A stretch of 64,000 nt of DNA from an uncultured Saprospiraceae bacterium (GCA_937928045.1 CALFWO010000017.1:153635-217634); one strand, 5' to 3'; counted from the first letter of the stretch, positions 18,401 through 27,426 are shown. The notes: generated by a model not told the origin, from the sequence alone. Numbers and translations are program-made.

Positions 18401-18463
18401 ACAGACGGGAATAGGCCTAGAGGAACGAAGGTAGTTGTAAAGTTTAAATATCTAAATGATTAA
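15449..18463 (+). CDS. LytS-type sensor histidine kinase with propeller sensor (first of a tandem pair)
   Basis: 1,004 residues from the ATG at 15449, chosen because it begins a signal peptide (MRQYFLLYLFLGILF...LSAQ); an upstream TTG start would not. Residues about 25-660 form a large periplasmic sensor with propeller-type repeats, clearest at YVGGMNGLFVLDND, YIGTNGGGLNVMNL and LWVGTYNGLNVIDK. A degenerate Y_Y_Y-like region precedes one membrane span (about 751-777). The cytosolic part has the LytS/His_kinase box LRSQMNPHFIFNAM with His near 809 and the ATP-binding blocks IQPFLENAINHG and EDNGIGR. It should phosphorylate the LytTR regulator encoded two genes on. Its stop overlaps the next start by 8 nt. 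Confidence 0.9.
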   Translation: MRQYFLLYLFLGILFSYSPNSLSAQIVLESHVLQFEEGLAERKVYTSARDSFGFFYIFTEHFIQRWDGRTFIDISIPELDKTWEFDQVVKKVVTNSVGGIDIFPKDISDFYWQISNKENKVKKIKVSKNVNWYPNQFSSFALDEKTGEVYLLKDQQLIEVCHLNDKAEIPLKIFKIEAGHLVQYPDNGVLIKNNRTRQAVNFPGSHLVQTNAGIIYSINSKKIWKWTKEGFEFVHSFVDEYEFVGFVKSDGLDNVLVARQDTVRKINDISIISDLGKVTQMNEALSYNEKILDIVADDFFSDWLVSAYTGINIYKYNQPGFDAYQVNRTVKKGSFGQVIPSVIPLPERNGVLFFTETKGIYRYKSRAGYKNLMVDNPAWSDIFKSNQKIIEERPGIYWLYSFTYKNETNLKYFDYSNKIVKNYLIPFKINDLIKVEDKQLLLAGYDKKGNGYLSLFHIETKELKPLFKGNNLTKDALFVLYKDKMTNLIYVGGMNGLFVLDNDFQLLNHFDDAKQEENRLSNPFVRSVLRRGDYLYIGTNGGGLNVMNLSTKKVNYILNTSNGLSDNIPVAMEIDEFENLWVGTYNGLNVIDKELNIIRRFYYHEGLPSREFNTKASASLPNGNLFFGTINGLVKVNPKKALNRKSSAGIVIERIQAHYDNRVEEINPMLEDYQIYNNCDSIEVEFNLPDFYQYPRIPNELVIHPSARDYGDVSFGVDRITISNMSRGDYLLPIMDNKSGKIVNVKFRNTLNYFFIAKTIGLLLGILLLGGFLIKNITQRQRKVEEEKTKINQKISELELNALRSQMNPHFIFNAMGSVQYFIQDNDKEKADDYLSDFAHLMRLILESSKSALISIEDEINLLKLYLGLEKMRFSDKFDFQILLDDHLDMNIEIPPMIIQPFLENAINHGIYHLNNRKGEVHLRFIMTGKELICEIEDNGIGRMASKELRRKNHKSRSTQILEERIQTLNKIKTVGVAVETLDLTDGNRPRGTKVVVKFKYLND

Positions 18464-21431
18464 ATTCTGGCAAAATATAACCATATTTTTTTTACTCTCG
18501 ATCTTCTCGCTTTTTGATATAAACGCGCAACAAAGATCTTGGGTTAACTTTACAACAGAAGATGGTTTACCAACCAATTATTGTTACGGAGCAATCGAAG
18601 CGGACGATGGAACGATTTGGATGTTTACAGAAGATGGATTAGTCAAGTTTAACGGAAATAACTTTCAAGCATTTACGGCTGCAAATGGGCTTACTGGAAA
18701 TGATTTTTATCTTGCTGAAAGAGATCGAGCAGGAAGAGTGATATTATCCTCATTCGGAAATGGGATAGATGTTATTGAAAATGATAAGCTTATTACCATT
18801 CCTGAAACTGAAAACAAACTCTATTTCAATCCAAAGAATAAGGCGGTTGTTTATTCTGGTGACGCCTACATGTCCTCTAAAAATGAAGCTTATTGTCTTA
18901 GTCCGGAAAACCGATGGACCTCGCCCATTTCATTAGAAGTAGATAAGCAAAAATCAATATTTGAATTCCCCTTGTCGCCATATGGTTTAAGCATTGACTA
19001 TAAAAATGCTAATATAGTTTTTCAAAATGAATCGAATGTAAATTTAATTTTCAATTTAAAGGAGTTAATCGATGATCAGAATAGTTTCATAATTGAGACT
19101 AGGTTTGATCACAAGTTTAATCGAATTATTTGCATTTTTAAAAAGGGATTCGTGATTTTTCATACGACCAATAGACAGTTGGAAATCTTTACTTGGGAGC
19201 AATTTGGATTGGGAAATAATAATACTGCAAATGCGCAATATGTTCATCCTTTTCTATTCCTACAAACAGAAAAGGGATTTTTGAAAATGGATTCAACTAG
19301 TCGTATTGTTGATAAATTCATTGTTGGAAGCTTATCGGATGAAGTGGAGTTAAGACGGGTGATTTCAGATGGTGAGGGAAATATTTGGGCTGGATCAAGA
19401 GATCACGGAGTGTTTTTTCTGAGTAGTCAAAATAGGGCTGGAAATGTAATCGCTCGTTCTTCAAAAGAAACAGGTGTCTTTGAAAAATTAGTCAAATTAA
19501 CCCATAATAAATTGGTCGCTTTTTCAGAACAAGGAAAGGTGTTTTTGATAATTGATAATGTAATTGTGAAAGTAATTGACTTGAGTCAGTATGGACTATT
19601 CGAAGACGCCATTTTATTACCTAATGGAAAAATTTTGGCCAGTTTTGATTCAGATGTTTTCGAATTGGATGCTAATCTTAACGAGGAATTTTACTTTAAT
19701 GGATTAAATAAAGATGATTTGTCCTCGTTGAATCATACCTTAGAAGACACCGAACTAAAATCATTTAAACTAAATTATCGAAGAATAGCATGGGATCATT
19801 CTTCTAATTCAGTTTTATTGAATAGATATGAAGTGATTCAGTGTTCAAAGGAAAATAATGGTTTTGAAATTCACGACCATCCAATTTTTGCTAAAGATTT
19901 CTACAAGTCTGAATCGAAAGGCGTTTGGTTTTCAGCAGTAGGAGGAATTTTTAAATTTTCTAATAATAAAATTAATACATTTTTACTTGATGAAAAATTG
20001 AAATACATTGATCAAATTTATGAACAAGAAAATTTGTTGTGGGTTTCTACTCAAGAAGGTTTTTTGTACCATATAGACATTTCAGATAAAAAAATCCTAA
20101 AGGAGTCCAAAGTTCAATTTATTAATGAAATAGTGCCAGGATATGGAAACACCACCTTCATTTGTACTGATTTTGGCTTGTTAAAATACAAAGATGAAGA
20201 ACTGGTTTATACTTGGAAAAAGTCTGGTGGACTTTCTGGAAATCAAATATTTGATGCATTAGAAACTGATGATGGAATATTTGTGGCTTCAAATTTGGGT
20301 TTAGATAAGATTCCCAATGCCATGTATGCTGAAAGCAACCAAGATTTTGAGTTTGAACTTCAAGATGTTTTAGTGAATAATCAGTCCATTAATTATGACG
20401 ATGGAAATATTGATTTAAGCAATACAGAGAATAATATTCAGTTTTCGTTCAATTTGAAAGATTATACAAGTGGTGGGGATATCCAATATTTTACCAGAAT
20501 GCTCCCGATGCAGAAAGAATGGGAGTTGAGGGAAAAAGGGATGGTAACCTACCTTGGGTTGGCATCTGATGACTATAATTTTGAGTTGAAGGCTAGAAGA
20601 TTTAATGGTCAAGAAGTGTTTTATGAAAAACAAATTAATGTTTCCATTCGACCACCTTGGTATAAGAACCCTTGGACCTACATTGTTGCGATTACACTCG
20701 GTTTTCTTGGCTTTTATTTTACCAATAAGAAACAACAGAAGAATAGAAGAGAAGCTTTTGCTTACGAAAAGGAAATTGCAAAGCGAATTTCAGAATTGCA
20801 GTTATCAGCCCTGCGTTCTCAAATGAATCCTCATTTTATTTTCAATGCATTGGGTGCTATTCAGTTTTTTGTTCAAACCAAGGAGACAGAGAAGGCTGAT
20901 GATTATTTGTCTCAATTTGCTTTGCTAATGCGTAAATATTTGGAGGCTTCTAAGGAGCCAGAAATTTCATTGAAAGATGAAATGGAATTGCTGAAACTTT
21001 ATACCGATATTGAAGAAATGAGATTTGATCATCAGTTTAAAGTCAACTTTGATTGTGATAAAACAATAGATCAATTGGATGTAAAGTTACCTTCGGTATT
21101 AATTCAACCTTTTGTGGAAAACTCTATTTTGCATGGTTTGCAACCTAGCAAGCGATCCGATGGTCGCCTCAATGTTTCCATTCGTCCGAAGGAGGGTGAT
21201 CTTGTCGTTAAATTAACGGATAATGGCATTGGGTTGGAGAAAGCAAAGCGGTTCAAAGATCCTTTGCATAAGTCCCGAGGCCTTGAAAATATTGATTCAA
21301 GAATTGATACGTTAAAAGCAGCAAATGGGATAGATATTATTATTGATCGTTCAATTCCGTTTCCAGAGGATGAACATTTTCCAGGACACGAAGTTCAAAT
21401 AACCTTTAAAAATTTACTTAATGAGACTTAA
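18456..21431 (+). CDS. LytS-type sensor histidine kinase with propeller sensor (second of a tandem pair)
   Basis: 991 residues with a signal peptide ending near FDINAQ. The periplasmic part has two-component propeller repeats such as NIWAGSRDHGVFFLS and a Y_Y_Y domain (about 650-735), which shows MVTYLGLASDDYNFELKARR and the typical IRPPWYKNPW before the membrane span (about 740-757). The kinase core is LRSQMNPHFIFNALGAIQFF (His near 791), IQPFVENSILHG and TDNGIG. It is a paralogue of the preceding kinase, with about the same plan and very similar kinase boxes. It overlaps the kinase before by 8 nt and the regulator after by 11 nt, so all three are translationally coupled. Confidence 0.9.
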   Translation: MIKFWQNITIFFLLSIFSLFDINAQQRSWVNFTTEDGLPTNYCYGAIEADDGTIWMFTEDGLVKFNGNNFQAFTAANGLTGNDFYLAERDRAGRVILSSFGNGIDVIENDKLITIPETENKLYFNPKNKAVVYSGDAYMSSKNEAYCLSPENRWTSPISLEVDKQKSIFEFPLSPYGLSIDYKNANIVFQNESNVNLIFNLKELIDDQNSFIIETRFDHKFNRIICIFKKGFVIFHTTNRQLEIFTWEQFGLGNNNTANAQYVHPFLFLQTEKGFLKMDSTSRIVDKFIVGSLSDEVELRRVISDGEGNIWAGSRDHGVFFLSSQNRAGNVIARSSKETGVFEKLVKLTHNKLVAFSEQGKVFLIIDNVIVKVIDLSQYGLFEDAILLPNGKILASFDSDVFELDANLNEEFYFNGLNKDDLSSLNHTLEDTELKSFKLNYRRIAWDHSSNSVLLNRYEVIQCSKENNGFEIHDHPIFAKDFYKSESKGVWFSAVGGIFKFSNNKINTFLLDEKLKYIDQIYEQENLLWVSTQEGFLYHIDISDKKILKESKVQFINEIVPGYGNTTFICTDFGLLKYKDEELVYTWKKSGGLSGNQIFDALETDDGIFVASNLGLDKIPNAMYAESNQDFEFELQDVLVNNQSINYDDGNIDLSNTENNIQFSFNLKDYTSGGDIQYFTRMLPMQKEWELREKGMVTYLGLASDDYNFELKARRFNGQEVFYEKQINVSIRPPWYKNPWTYIVAITLGFLGFYFTNKKQQKNRREAFAYEKEIAKRISELQLSALRSQMNPHFIFNALGAIQFFVQTKETEKADDYLSQFALLMRKYLEASKEPEISLKDEMELLKLYTDIEEMRFDHQFKVNFDCDKTIDQLDVKLPSVLIQPFVENSILHGLQPSKRSDGRLNVSIRPKEGDLVVKLTDNGIGLEKAKRFKDPLHKSRGLENIDSRIDTLKAANGIDIIIDRSIPFPEDEHFPGHEVQITFKNLLNET

Positions 21432-22182
21432 GGCGATAATAGTAGATGATGAACCGAAATTAAGAACTGTTTTAGAAATAAAATTGAAAGAGAAGTGTCC
21501 CGATATTGAATTGGTCGGAATGGCTGGTAATGTGCCCGAAGGTTTTGAATTAATCAATCAACATAAACCTGATCTTATTTTTTTAGACATAGCAATGCCA
21601 GGAGAATCAGGTTTTGACCTGATCAGTAAGTTTGATAAAATTGATTTTGATATCATTTTTGTTACTGGATTTAATGAATATGCAATTGATGCACTTCGAG
21701 TAAGTGCAATTGATTATTTGTTGAAGCCGGTTAGAACGTCGGACTTAGTCGAAGCAGTAGAAAAGGCAGTGAAAAGAAAAGAAGAAAGAGTAATTATGTC
21801 GCGTTATGATGTCTTACAACATAACCTGAATCACTTGGGAGATCAAAAATCTAAAATTGCAATCCCTGGAGCTCAATCCTATGAATTTATTACCGTCGAA
21901 GAAATAATTAGATGTGAAGGTTGGCAAAAGTATACCAGAATATTTTTAAAAAACGGAACTACTATTGTTAGCTCATATAACTTGGGAGTCTATCGAAAAA
22001 TTCTAAAAACTTATGACTTTTATGATTGCCACAAATCACATTTGATCAATCGAACTCATATCAAAAGATACCTTAGAGAAGGAACGGTAGTCATGTCGGA
22101 TGATTCCAATGTTCCAGTCAGTCGTAGAAAAAAGGAAGAATTTGTAGAGCAAGTTATTAAAAATATGAACATCGCAGGTTAA
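21421..22182 (+). CDS. LytTR-family response regulator
   Basis: 253 residues. The receiver domain (1-120) has the acidic pocket VDDEP, phosphoacceptor Asp56 in LIFLDIAMPG, Thr82 and Lys102 (YLLKP). The C-terminal LytTR DNA-binding domain (about 145-245) shows EEIIRCEGWQKYTRIFL, the CHKSHLINRTHIKRY block, and VPVSRRKKEEF. It is the only regulator in the cluster and is served by two kinases. It probably activates the TonB-dependent receptor 66 nt downstream, as inference from position. Confidence 0.95.
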   Translation: MRLKAIIVDDEPKLRTVLEIKLKEKCPDIELVGMAGNVPEGFELINQHKPDLIFLDIAMPGESGFDLISKFDKIDFDIIFVTGFNEYAIDALRVSAIDYLLKPVRTSDLVEAVEKAVKRKEERVIMSRYDVLQHNLNHLGDQKSKIAIPGAQSYEFITVEEIIRCEGWQKYTRIFLKNGTTIVSSYNLGVYRKILKTYDFYDCHKSHLINRTHIKRYLREGTVVMSDDSNVPVSRRKKEEFVEQVIKNMNIAG

Positions 22183-22248
22183 CTTTTACCAAATTGGCAA
22201 CCCTACCAATTTGCTTGGGTCTATACAGTTGAAACCTAATTCAATTGT

Positions 22249-24633
22249 ATGAAAACATCATCTTCTTTTTGTTGTTGTCTATTATTCACTTTGATGCCTT
22301 TTTTGGCCTCTTCACAAAACATAACCCAGACAATTCGTGGAGTAATCATTGATAAGGATATTAAAGTTCCTTTGATTGGAGCTAATATTTCTATTTTAAA
22401 GACAGTTCCTTTTCTAGGAGCCAGTTCTGATCTTGAAGGAAGATTTAAAATTGAAAATGTTCCTGTAGGCCGACATAGTATTCAAGTTAGTTATATTGGA
22501 TATGAACCTCAAACGTTGAATAGTGTGCTTGTAAATTCTGGAAAAGAATTAGTACTTAATATTGAGTTGCAAGAATCAATGAATCAATTAGAAGAGATTG
22601 TTGTTAAGGCTTCCGAAGATCATGATAAATCAAAAGCACTAAATGAATTTGCTACTGTAAGTGCCAGAACATTTTCAGTTGAAGAAACCGCTCGATACGC
22701 TTTCTCTGCTTTTGATCCATCGAGGATGGCTCAAAATTTCGCCGGAGTGAGTGTTGGTGCGACTGATGATTTATCCAACGAAATAGTTATTAGAGGAAAT
22801 AGCCCCTCAGGAGTATTATGGAGAATGGAAGGAATCGAAATTGCAAACCCAAATCACTTCTCTTCAATGGGGAGTTCAGGTGGAGGGATCAGCATGTTAA
22901 GTAGTAGTACCTTGTCTAATTCTGACTTTTATACCGGAGCCTTTCCATCAGAATTTGGTAATGCACTTTCCGGAGTTTTTGACCTGAAGTTGAGAAAAGG
23001 TAATAATGAAAAAATGGAGTACTCATTAATGCTCGGTGCGCTTGGTATCGAAGCCGCTATAGAAGGACCATTTTCAAAGAAAAGTAAAGCTTCCTATTTA
23101 TTCAACTACAGGTATTCGACATTAGGACTCCTTGGCGCCATTGGACTAAATCCAGTAGGTGACATTCTTCCTAAGTACCAGGACCTTTCTTTCAAAGTAA
23201 ACATTCCTACTAAGAATGCAGGTATATTTTCTTTATTCGGTTTGGGAGGTACCAATGTTGCAGAATTTATTCCTGAAAAGGATAGCTCAATTTGGCAAAA
23301 TGATGGAGTAGGGTTTAGAGAGCCTCAAGTAATAGGAATGGGTGGTATAAGCCATCGATTGTTGTTGAATGAAAAAAGTTATTTGCATTCTACCATATTG
23401 GTTACGCATGAAAATACAAAGGAGAAGGTTTATGATTTGCTACCAGAGAAAAATTATATAGAAGAAATCTTTTTTCAAGATGATATTCAAAAATCTGCAG
23501 TTCGTTTTCGATCTAGTTATCATTTGAAATTGAATTCAAAAAATACTTTTCAGATGGGTGCAATTATTGGTTATCAAGAATTCAAATTCAAATCAGAAGA
23601 ATTGGTTGAAGAACGCAATGAGCTGAAAACATTTTTTGATAACCAAGGAAGCAGTTATTTGTTACAATCATTTCTGCAATGGAAATTTCGAATCAATAAA
23701 GAACTTACTTTGAATTCAGGATTTCATTACAGTTTGATGGGCTTGAATAACAAAATGGTTGTTGAACCTCGTGCCGCACTTTCTTGGCAGGCAACTAAGA
23801 AAAGTAGATTCTCACTTTCAGCCGGCTTGCACAGTAAGATGGAACCTTTGGCCTTGTACTTATTTGAAGGAGAATTTGATGACGGTAGAGTAATAAACTC
23901 TAAAAAGCACTTAGACTTTACGAGAGCATTCCATGGAGTTGTAGCATATGATTTTACAATTAATCCTAATATGCGTTTTAAGACTGAGTTATATTATCAA
24001 TATATTTTTAATGTTCCTCTAGAGAACAGAATTGGAAGTACCAAGTCTATATTGAATGCAATAGATGTTTGGGACCTAATTGGTATTGAAGAGGCGGTGG
24101 CAAAGGGCACTGGTACCAACAAAGGAATTGATTTGACCATCGAGCGTTTTTTTAGTAATCGATATTATTTTATGCTTTCAGGTTCATTATTTGAGTCAAC
24201 CTACAGTACGCTAGAAGGTAAAGTATATAGCACAAGATTCAATGGGAATTATCAAGCTAATCTTCTTGGAGGTAAAGAGTTTTCAATAAGCAAGAAAGGA
24301 AACAAGACTTTCGGAATCAATGGGAAATTAATTTTGTCAGGAGGCAATAGATTTACACCAGTAGATTTGGAAGCGTCACAAGAAGCAGGATATACTATCC
24401 GAAAAGAAGCTCAAGCCTATGAAGATCGAACCGCAGCTTATATGAGATTTGATTTAGGTTTAAGTTTTAGAGTCAATTCCAAATCCTTGACTCAAACTAT
24501 CATGCTAGACTTTCAGAATCTAACCAATCGGCAAAACATATATGCTGAATATTTTGACGAGAATACAAATCAACTTGAATCTTATACAATGACAGGATTT
24601 TTCCCGAATCTAAATTACCGATTGGAGTTTTAG
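22249..24633 (+). CDS. TonB-dependent receptor with carboxypeptidase-like N-terminal domain
   Basis: 794 residues. Signal peptide, then a carboxypeptidase-regulatory-like domain (about 27-115) with GVIIDKDIKVPLIGANISIL and GRFKIENVPVGRHSIQVSYIG, a plug domain with EIVIRGNSPSGVLWRMEGIE, and a beta-barrel that ends in aromatic Phe (NYRLEF). It is an outer-membrane importer powered by TonB-ExbBD. No SusD partner gene is adjacent, so it is not a classical SusCD pair; the substrate may be a metal complex, peptide or small molecule. It lies just downstream of the LytS/LytTR genes, which suggests that it is their target. A hairpin ends the gene. Confidence 0.9.
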   Translation: MKTSSSFCCCLLFTLMPFLASSQNITQTIRGVIIDKDIKVPLIGANISILKTVPFLGASSDLEGRFKIENVPVGRHSIQVSYIGYEPQTLNSVLVNSGKELVLNIELQESMNQLEEIVVKASEDHDKSKALNEFATVSARTFSVEETARYAFSAFDPSRMAQNFAGVSVGATDDLSNEIVIRGNSPSGVLWRMEGIEIANPNHFSSMGSSGGGISMLSSSTLSNSDFYTGAFPSEFGNALSGVFDLKLRKGNNEKMEYSLMLGALGIEAAIEGPFSKKSKASYLFNYRYSTLGLLGAIGLNPVGDILPKYQDLSFKVNIPTKNAGIFSLFGLGGTNVAEFIPEKDSSIWQNDGVGFREPQVIGMGGISHRLLLNEKSYLHSTILVTHENTKEKVYDLLPEKNYIEEIFFQDDIQKSAVRFRSSYHLKLNSKNTFQMGAIIGYQEFKFKSEELVEERNELKTFFDNQGSSYLLQSFLQWKFRINKELTLNSGFHYSLMGLNNKMVVEPRAALSWQATKKSRFSLSAGLHSKMEPLALYLFEGEFDDGRVINSKKHLDFTRAFHGVVAYDFTINPNMRFKTELYYQYIFNVPLENRIGSTKSILNAIDVWDLIGIEEAVAKGTGTNKGIDLTIERFFSNRYYFMLSGSLFESTYSTLEGKVYSTRFNGNYQANLLGGKEFSISKKGNKTFGINGKLILSGGNRFTPVDLEASQEAGYTIRKEAQAYEDRTAAYMRFDLGLSFRVNSKSLTQTIMLDFQNLTNRQNIYAEYFDENTNQLESYTMTGFFPNLNYRLEF

Positions 24634-24654
24634 AATCTTGATGATGTTTTTAGT

Positions 24655-24690
24655 GAAGTGCTTCAACTATTTTGAGGCACTTCCTTTACC
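24655..24690. terminator. Bidirectional terminator between the receptor and the hydrolase-OsmC gene
   Basis: Stem GAAGTGCTTCAA / TTGAGGCACTTC (12 bp, one G-T pair) followed by a T-rich stretch on the plus strand. It lies between two convergent genes and reaches almost to the stop codon of the minus-strand gene. Confidence 0.75.
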
Positions 24691-25912
24691 TTTTTATTAC
24701 GTCAAGTATCTCTGTGGAAATTCGTGTTTCAGCATGCAAGGTTCTATGGACTGGACATTTATTAGCAATTTCCATAAGTCTATTCACTTGATCGCTAGTA
24801 AGGTTGCCTTCGAATTCGATCAATCTATTAAACTGGTCAATTCTCGCTCCTTTGTCCATGCAAGAATCACAATCTGTCATATACTTTTTGCCATGACTTA
24901 TATGAACTTCTACTTCTTTTAAATCCCAACCCTTGCGCTTCGCATACATTTGTATGGTCATTGCTGTGCAGGACGCAAGTGACGCACTTAGTAGTTCATA
25001 AGGAGAAGGCCCAAAATCATCTCCTCCAACATCTAAAGGTTCATCGGCTATCAATCCATGCTTACCTGCTTTGATTTCAGTGGTGAAAATATCAACATCT
25101 TCCAAGCGAGCCATAACTTGTTCACGTGTTTCCAATGCTGCTTTATCTGGAAGGGAAATATATCTATTGGCCCATGCTGCGATCAGGTTACCTGCATAGA
25201 CTGCGTCGTTTTTTCTACTTAACATATGATCCGCTCCATCCAATGTTACAAAACTTTTTGGGTGATGAGCTGCGTGAAAAATTCTAGCCGCATTTTCTAT
25301 CTCAACAATGGTATCCTGCGGAGAATGAAGCACGACCAATGCCTTGCGCATGTTACTCAAGATTTTAAACATATTCTTAGAAGCTAGATCATCTAAGAAT
25401 TGTTTCTTGATCGTGAATTTTCTTCCGCCAACAGAAACAACTGCTTGTCCATTTTTTTCAATATCTTCAATACTGCTTTCCAATAGATGACTAACATGCT
25501 CTGGTTCCGATGGCGCACCAATCGTAGCAACCGCTTTGACCGAATCCAATCTCGATGCTGCAAAAATGGAAGCTGCTCCTCCTAAAGAATGCCCTACAAT
25601 CAATGCCGGAGCTTTATAGTCATTCGTCAAAAATTCTGCGGCTGCAATCAAATCTTCAACATTGGAAGTAAAAGTGGTATCTGCAAAATCTCCTTCACTA
25701 TCTCCCAAGCCCGTAAAGTCAAATCTGAGCACTCCAAAACCAGATAATGTTAGCGCTCGACTGATATGTCTAGTGGCGGATAAGTTCTTGTTTCCAGTGA
25801 ACACATGTGCAAATATTGCAAAGTTATGGGGATGTTGATCCGCTGGCAATTCCATTCTTGCCGCTAAAGAATAACCATTACTATTGATGAAGGATACTTT
25901 TTTTGTTCGCAT
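24686..25912 (-). CDS. Bifunctional alpha/beta hydrolase-OsmC family protein
   Basis: 408 residues, a known fusion. Residues 1-255 are an alpha/beta hydrolase with nucleophile Ser109 in GHSLGGAAS, the acid Asp200 (HSPQDTIV) and His229 (GADHML). Residues about 275-405 are an OsmC/Ohr domain with the two reactive cysteines Cys315 (LASCTAMT) and Cys386 (NKCPVHR), which in OsmC reduce organic hydroperoxides. The fused protein is thought to release and detoxify lipid or organic peroxides in the cytosol; the exact substrate is unknown. All catalytic residues are present. It is transcribed alone, convergent with the TonB receptor. Confidence 0.92.
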   Translation of the reverse strand: MRTKKVSFINSNGYSLAARMELPADQHPHNFAIFAHVFTGNKNLSATRHISRALTLSGFGVLRFDFTGLGDSEGDFADTTFTSNVEDLIAAAEFLTNDYKAPALIVGHSLGGAASIFAASRLDSVKAVATIGAPSEPEHVSHLLESSIEDIEKNGQAVVSVGGRKFTIKKQFLDDLASKNMFKILSNMRKALVVLHSPQDTIVEIENAARIFHAAHHPKSFVTLDGADHMLSRKNDAVYAGNLIAAWANRYISLPDKAALETREQVMARLEDVDIFTTEIKAGKHGLIADEPLDVGGDDFGPSPYELLSASLASCTAMTIQMYAKRKGWDLKEVEVHISHGKKYMTDCDSCMDKGARIDQFNRLIEFEGNLTSDQVNRLMEIANKCPVHRTLHAETRISTEILDVIKR

Positions 25913-26035
25913 TATTGTCTTATGTTATATTTCTAATTTCAGAATTGACGGAAGCATTTTTTTCAGTTTCAAGCATGCCTAATTTAATTTCCGTACTTTT
26001 AGGGTCCCTTAAATTGTAAAATTTAATTCGAAAAA

Positions 26036-26521
26036 ATGAACTCGTTAAAATTAACTTTTTGTTGTCTATTTTTTGCCTCTTTTCTGTTCATAGGATGTGC
26101 TGATGGTGAAAAAGACGATGTTAGATCAAAAGCAAGACAAAACATTCCTGAAAGCTCAGCAATTGCGACGCCTCCACCAGCAACTGCAGGTGCGACCAAT
26201 CCGGGTGTATCTCATTACATCTGTTCTAACAATTGTGTTGGATCCGGAGGAGATAGCCAAGGGAATTGTCCTGTTTGTGGTAATGCTTATGAGCACAATG
26301 CTGCTTTTCATAATAATACTGCTGCTCCAACCGCTACAACTACTGCTCCGACTCCTAGTAATGCTCCTCCGGGTGCACCAGCGGTACCAGAACCTGCTCA
26401 AAATGCAAATGGTGTATGGCATTATACCTGCTCAGCTGGATGCGCTGGTGGTGCTGGAAGAGCTGGCTCTTGCGGAAGCTGTGGTGGCGAATTGGCCCAT
26501 AACACCGCTTATCATAACTAG
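26036..26521 (+). CDS. Lipoprotein with two Cys4-His2 metal-ribbon-like repeats
   Basis: 161 residues with lipobox LFIGC (Cys21). The mature protein has a Pro/Ala/Thr-rich spacer and two copies of one unit. The first has Cys63, Cys67, Cys78, Cys81, His87 and His92; the second has Cys132, Cys136, Cys146, Cys149, His155 and His160. The spacing is CxxxC, 9-10 residues, CxxC, then HNxxxHN. The CxxC knuckle with preceding HYxC recalls the short heavy-metal-binding domain found in copper-efflux proteins, but the extra HN pair is distinctive. I do not know its function; binding of a transition metal at the cell surface is inferred. A strong terminator follows. Confidence 0.8.
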   Translation: MNSLKLTFCCLFFASFLFIGCADGEKDDVRSKARQNIPESSAIATPPPATAGATNPGVSHYICSNNCVGSGGDSQGNCPVCGNAYEHNAAFHNNTAAPTATTTAPTPSNAPPGAPAVPEPAQNANGVWHYTCSAGCAGGAGRAGSCGSCGGELAHNTAYHN

Positions 26522-26581
26522 TACCAAGAATTTGAAAGGGCTAAGATTCATTTTTAGCTAAAGGATTCGGGTATTCAAAAT

Positions 26582-26617
26582 AAAATCCGTTATAGTTCTG
26601 ACTATAACGGATTTTTT
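26582..26617 (+). terminator. Terminator after the metal-ribbon lipoprotein gene
   Basis: Stem AAAATCCGTTATAG / CTATAACGGATTTT with a 6-nt loop and a T run. Confidence 0.9.
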
Positions 26618-26714
26618 CATTTAGCATTAAAATTCTATTGTTCGAGATCGACTAAAATTCTTATGATATGCGAAACAAAACTATCCGTGGCATCTCAATT
26701 TAATGATGAAAGAA

Positions 26715-26746
26715 AAGAGCTTGAGCTATGATTAGCCCAGGCTCTT
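26715..26746 (-). terminator. Terminator for the small secreted protein gene
   Basis: Stem AAGAGCTTGAGCT / AGCCCAGGCTCTT, 13 bp with one mismatch. On the minus strand it is followed by TTTCTTTCATC, so it ends the gene at 26772. Confidence 0.65.
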
Positions 26747-26771
26747 AAAATCACGACTTAGTAATTTGTAA

Positions 26772-27104
26772 TTACAAATTAGATTCTATTCTAATTGGTA
26801 AGTGGAAAATTTTGTTAATAAGAATAGGACTCACTTCCATCTTTCTATAATTTAGTAAAGATTTGATTTCGAAATCGAAAGGACTTTCGTTCGTAGTAAG
26901 AACAACCAATTCGCTGTTGTCATTAATGGTGAAGCTTACGGTGATAGAGAAGTCTTTTTTGGTTCCGTCCCAGATAGAGCTGGCTTCAACTATTTCAGAT
27001 AATTGCTTAGTCATTTCTGATTTTGGATCTTCCGTGTCTGGAGAGAAAGCATTTGAACTTAGCCCTGTGATTAATAGGCATACTGATAAAAAGATCGTTT
27101 TCAT
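26772..27104 (-). CDS. Small secreted protein of unknown function
   Basis: 110 residues. An N-terminal signal peptide (MKTIFLSVCLLITGLSSNAF) is followed by about 90 residues with alternating polar and hydrophobic positions (FSITVSFTINDNSELVVLTT). I do not recognise it. Short proteins like this are common in Bacteroidota and resemble small TonB-C-like or energy-transducer fragments in pattern, but nothing specific supports that. It is transcribed alone between two unrelated genes. Confidence 0.65.
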   Translation of the reverse strand: MKTIFLSVCLLITGLSSNAFSPDTEDPKSEMTKQLSEIVEASSIWDGTKKDFSITVSFTINDNSELVVLTTNESPFDFEIKSLLNYRKMEVSPILINKIFHLPIRIESNL

Positions 27105-27426
27105 TTGTGGTGTTTTTTAATTAAAAATTTGTTGTTCGCTTAAAGGACTTTTACAACGTTGATTAGTTGCATCCAAATTTGTGAGAGATGTTAAAATCGG
27201 CACCAACGAATTAATAAAAACGACGAACATATATTATTTAACATTCATGTTTTTTAAATTTAGAATAAATGTCAATTTATTTTTTACTAAAAAAATTAGG
27301 ATTCTCTAAGAATTCTTCGATCCTATTAAAGGAAATGATAATGTATGAATAATGTTGGCAGCCTTTTTGTAATCCACTTATCGGACCCCTCTTGTCTAAT
27401 AACCATACTAATAATCAACCTACACA
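27105..27426. other. Divergent intergenic region, nothing firm
   Basis: 322 bp, strongly AT-rich, between the small secreted protein gene and the first of the paired T9SS genes. I found no full promoter match and no gene. A short palindrome AAGAATTCTT lies near 27308. Confidence 0.4.
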
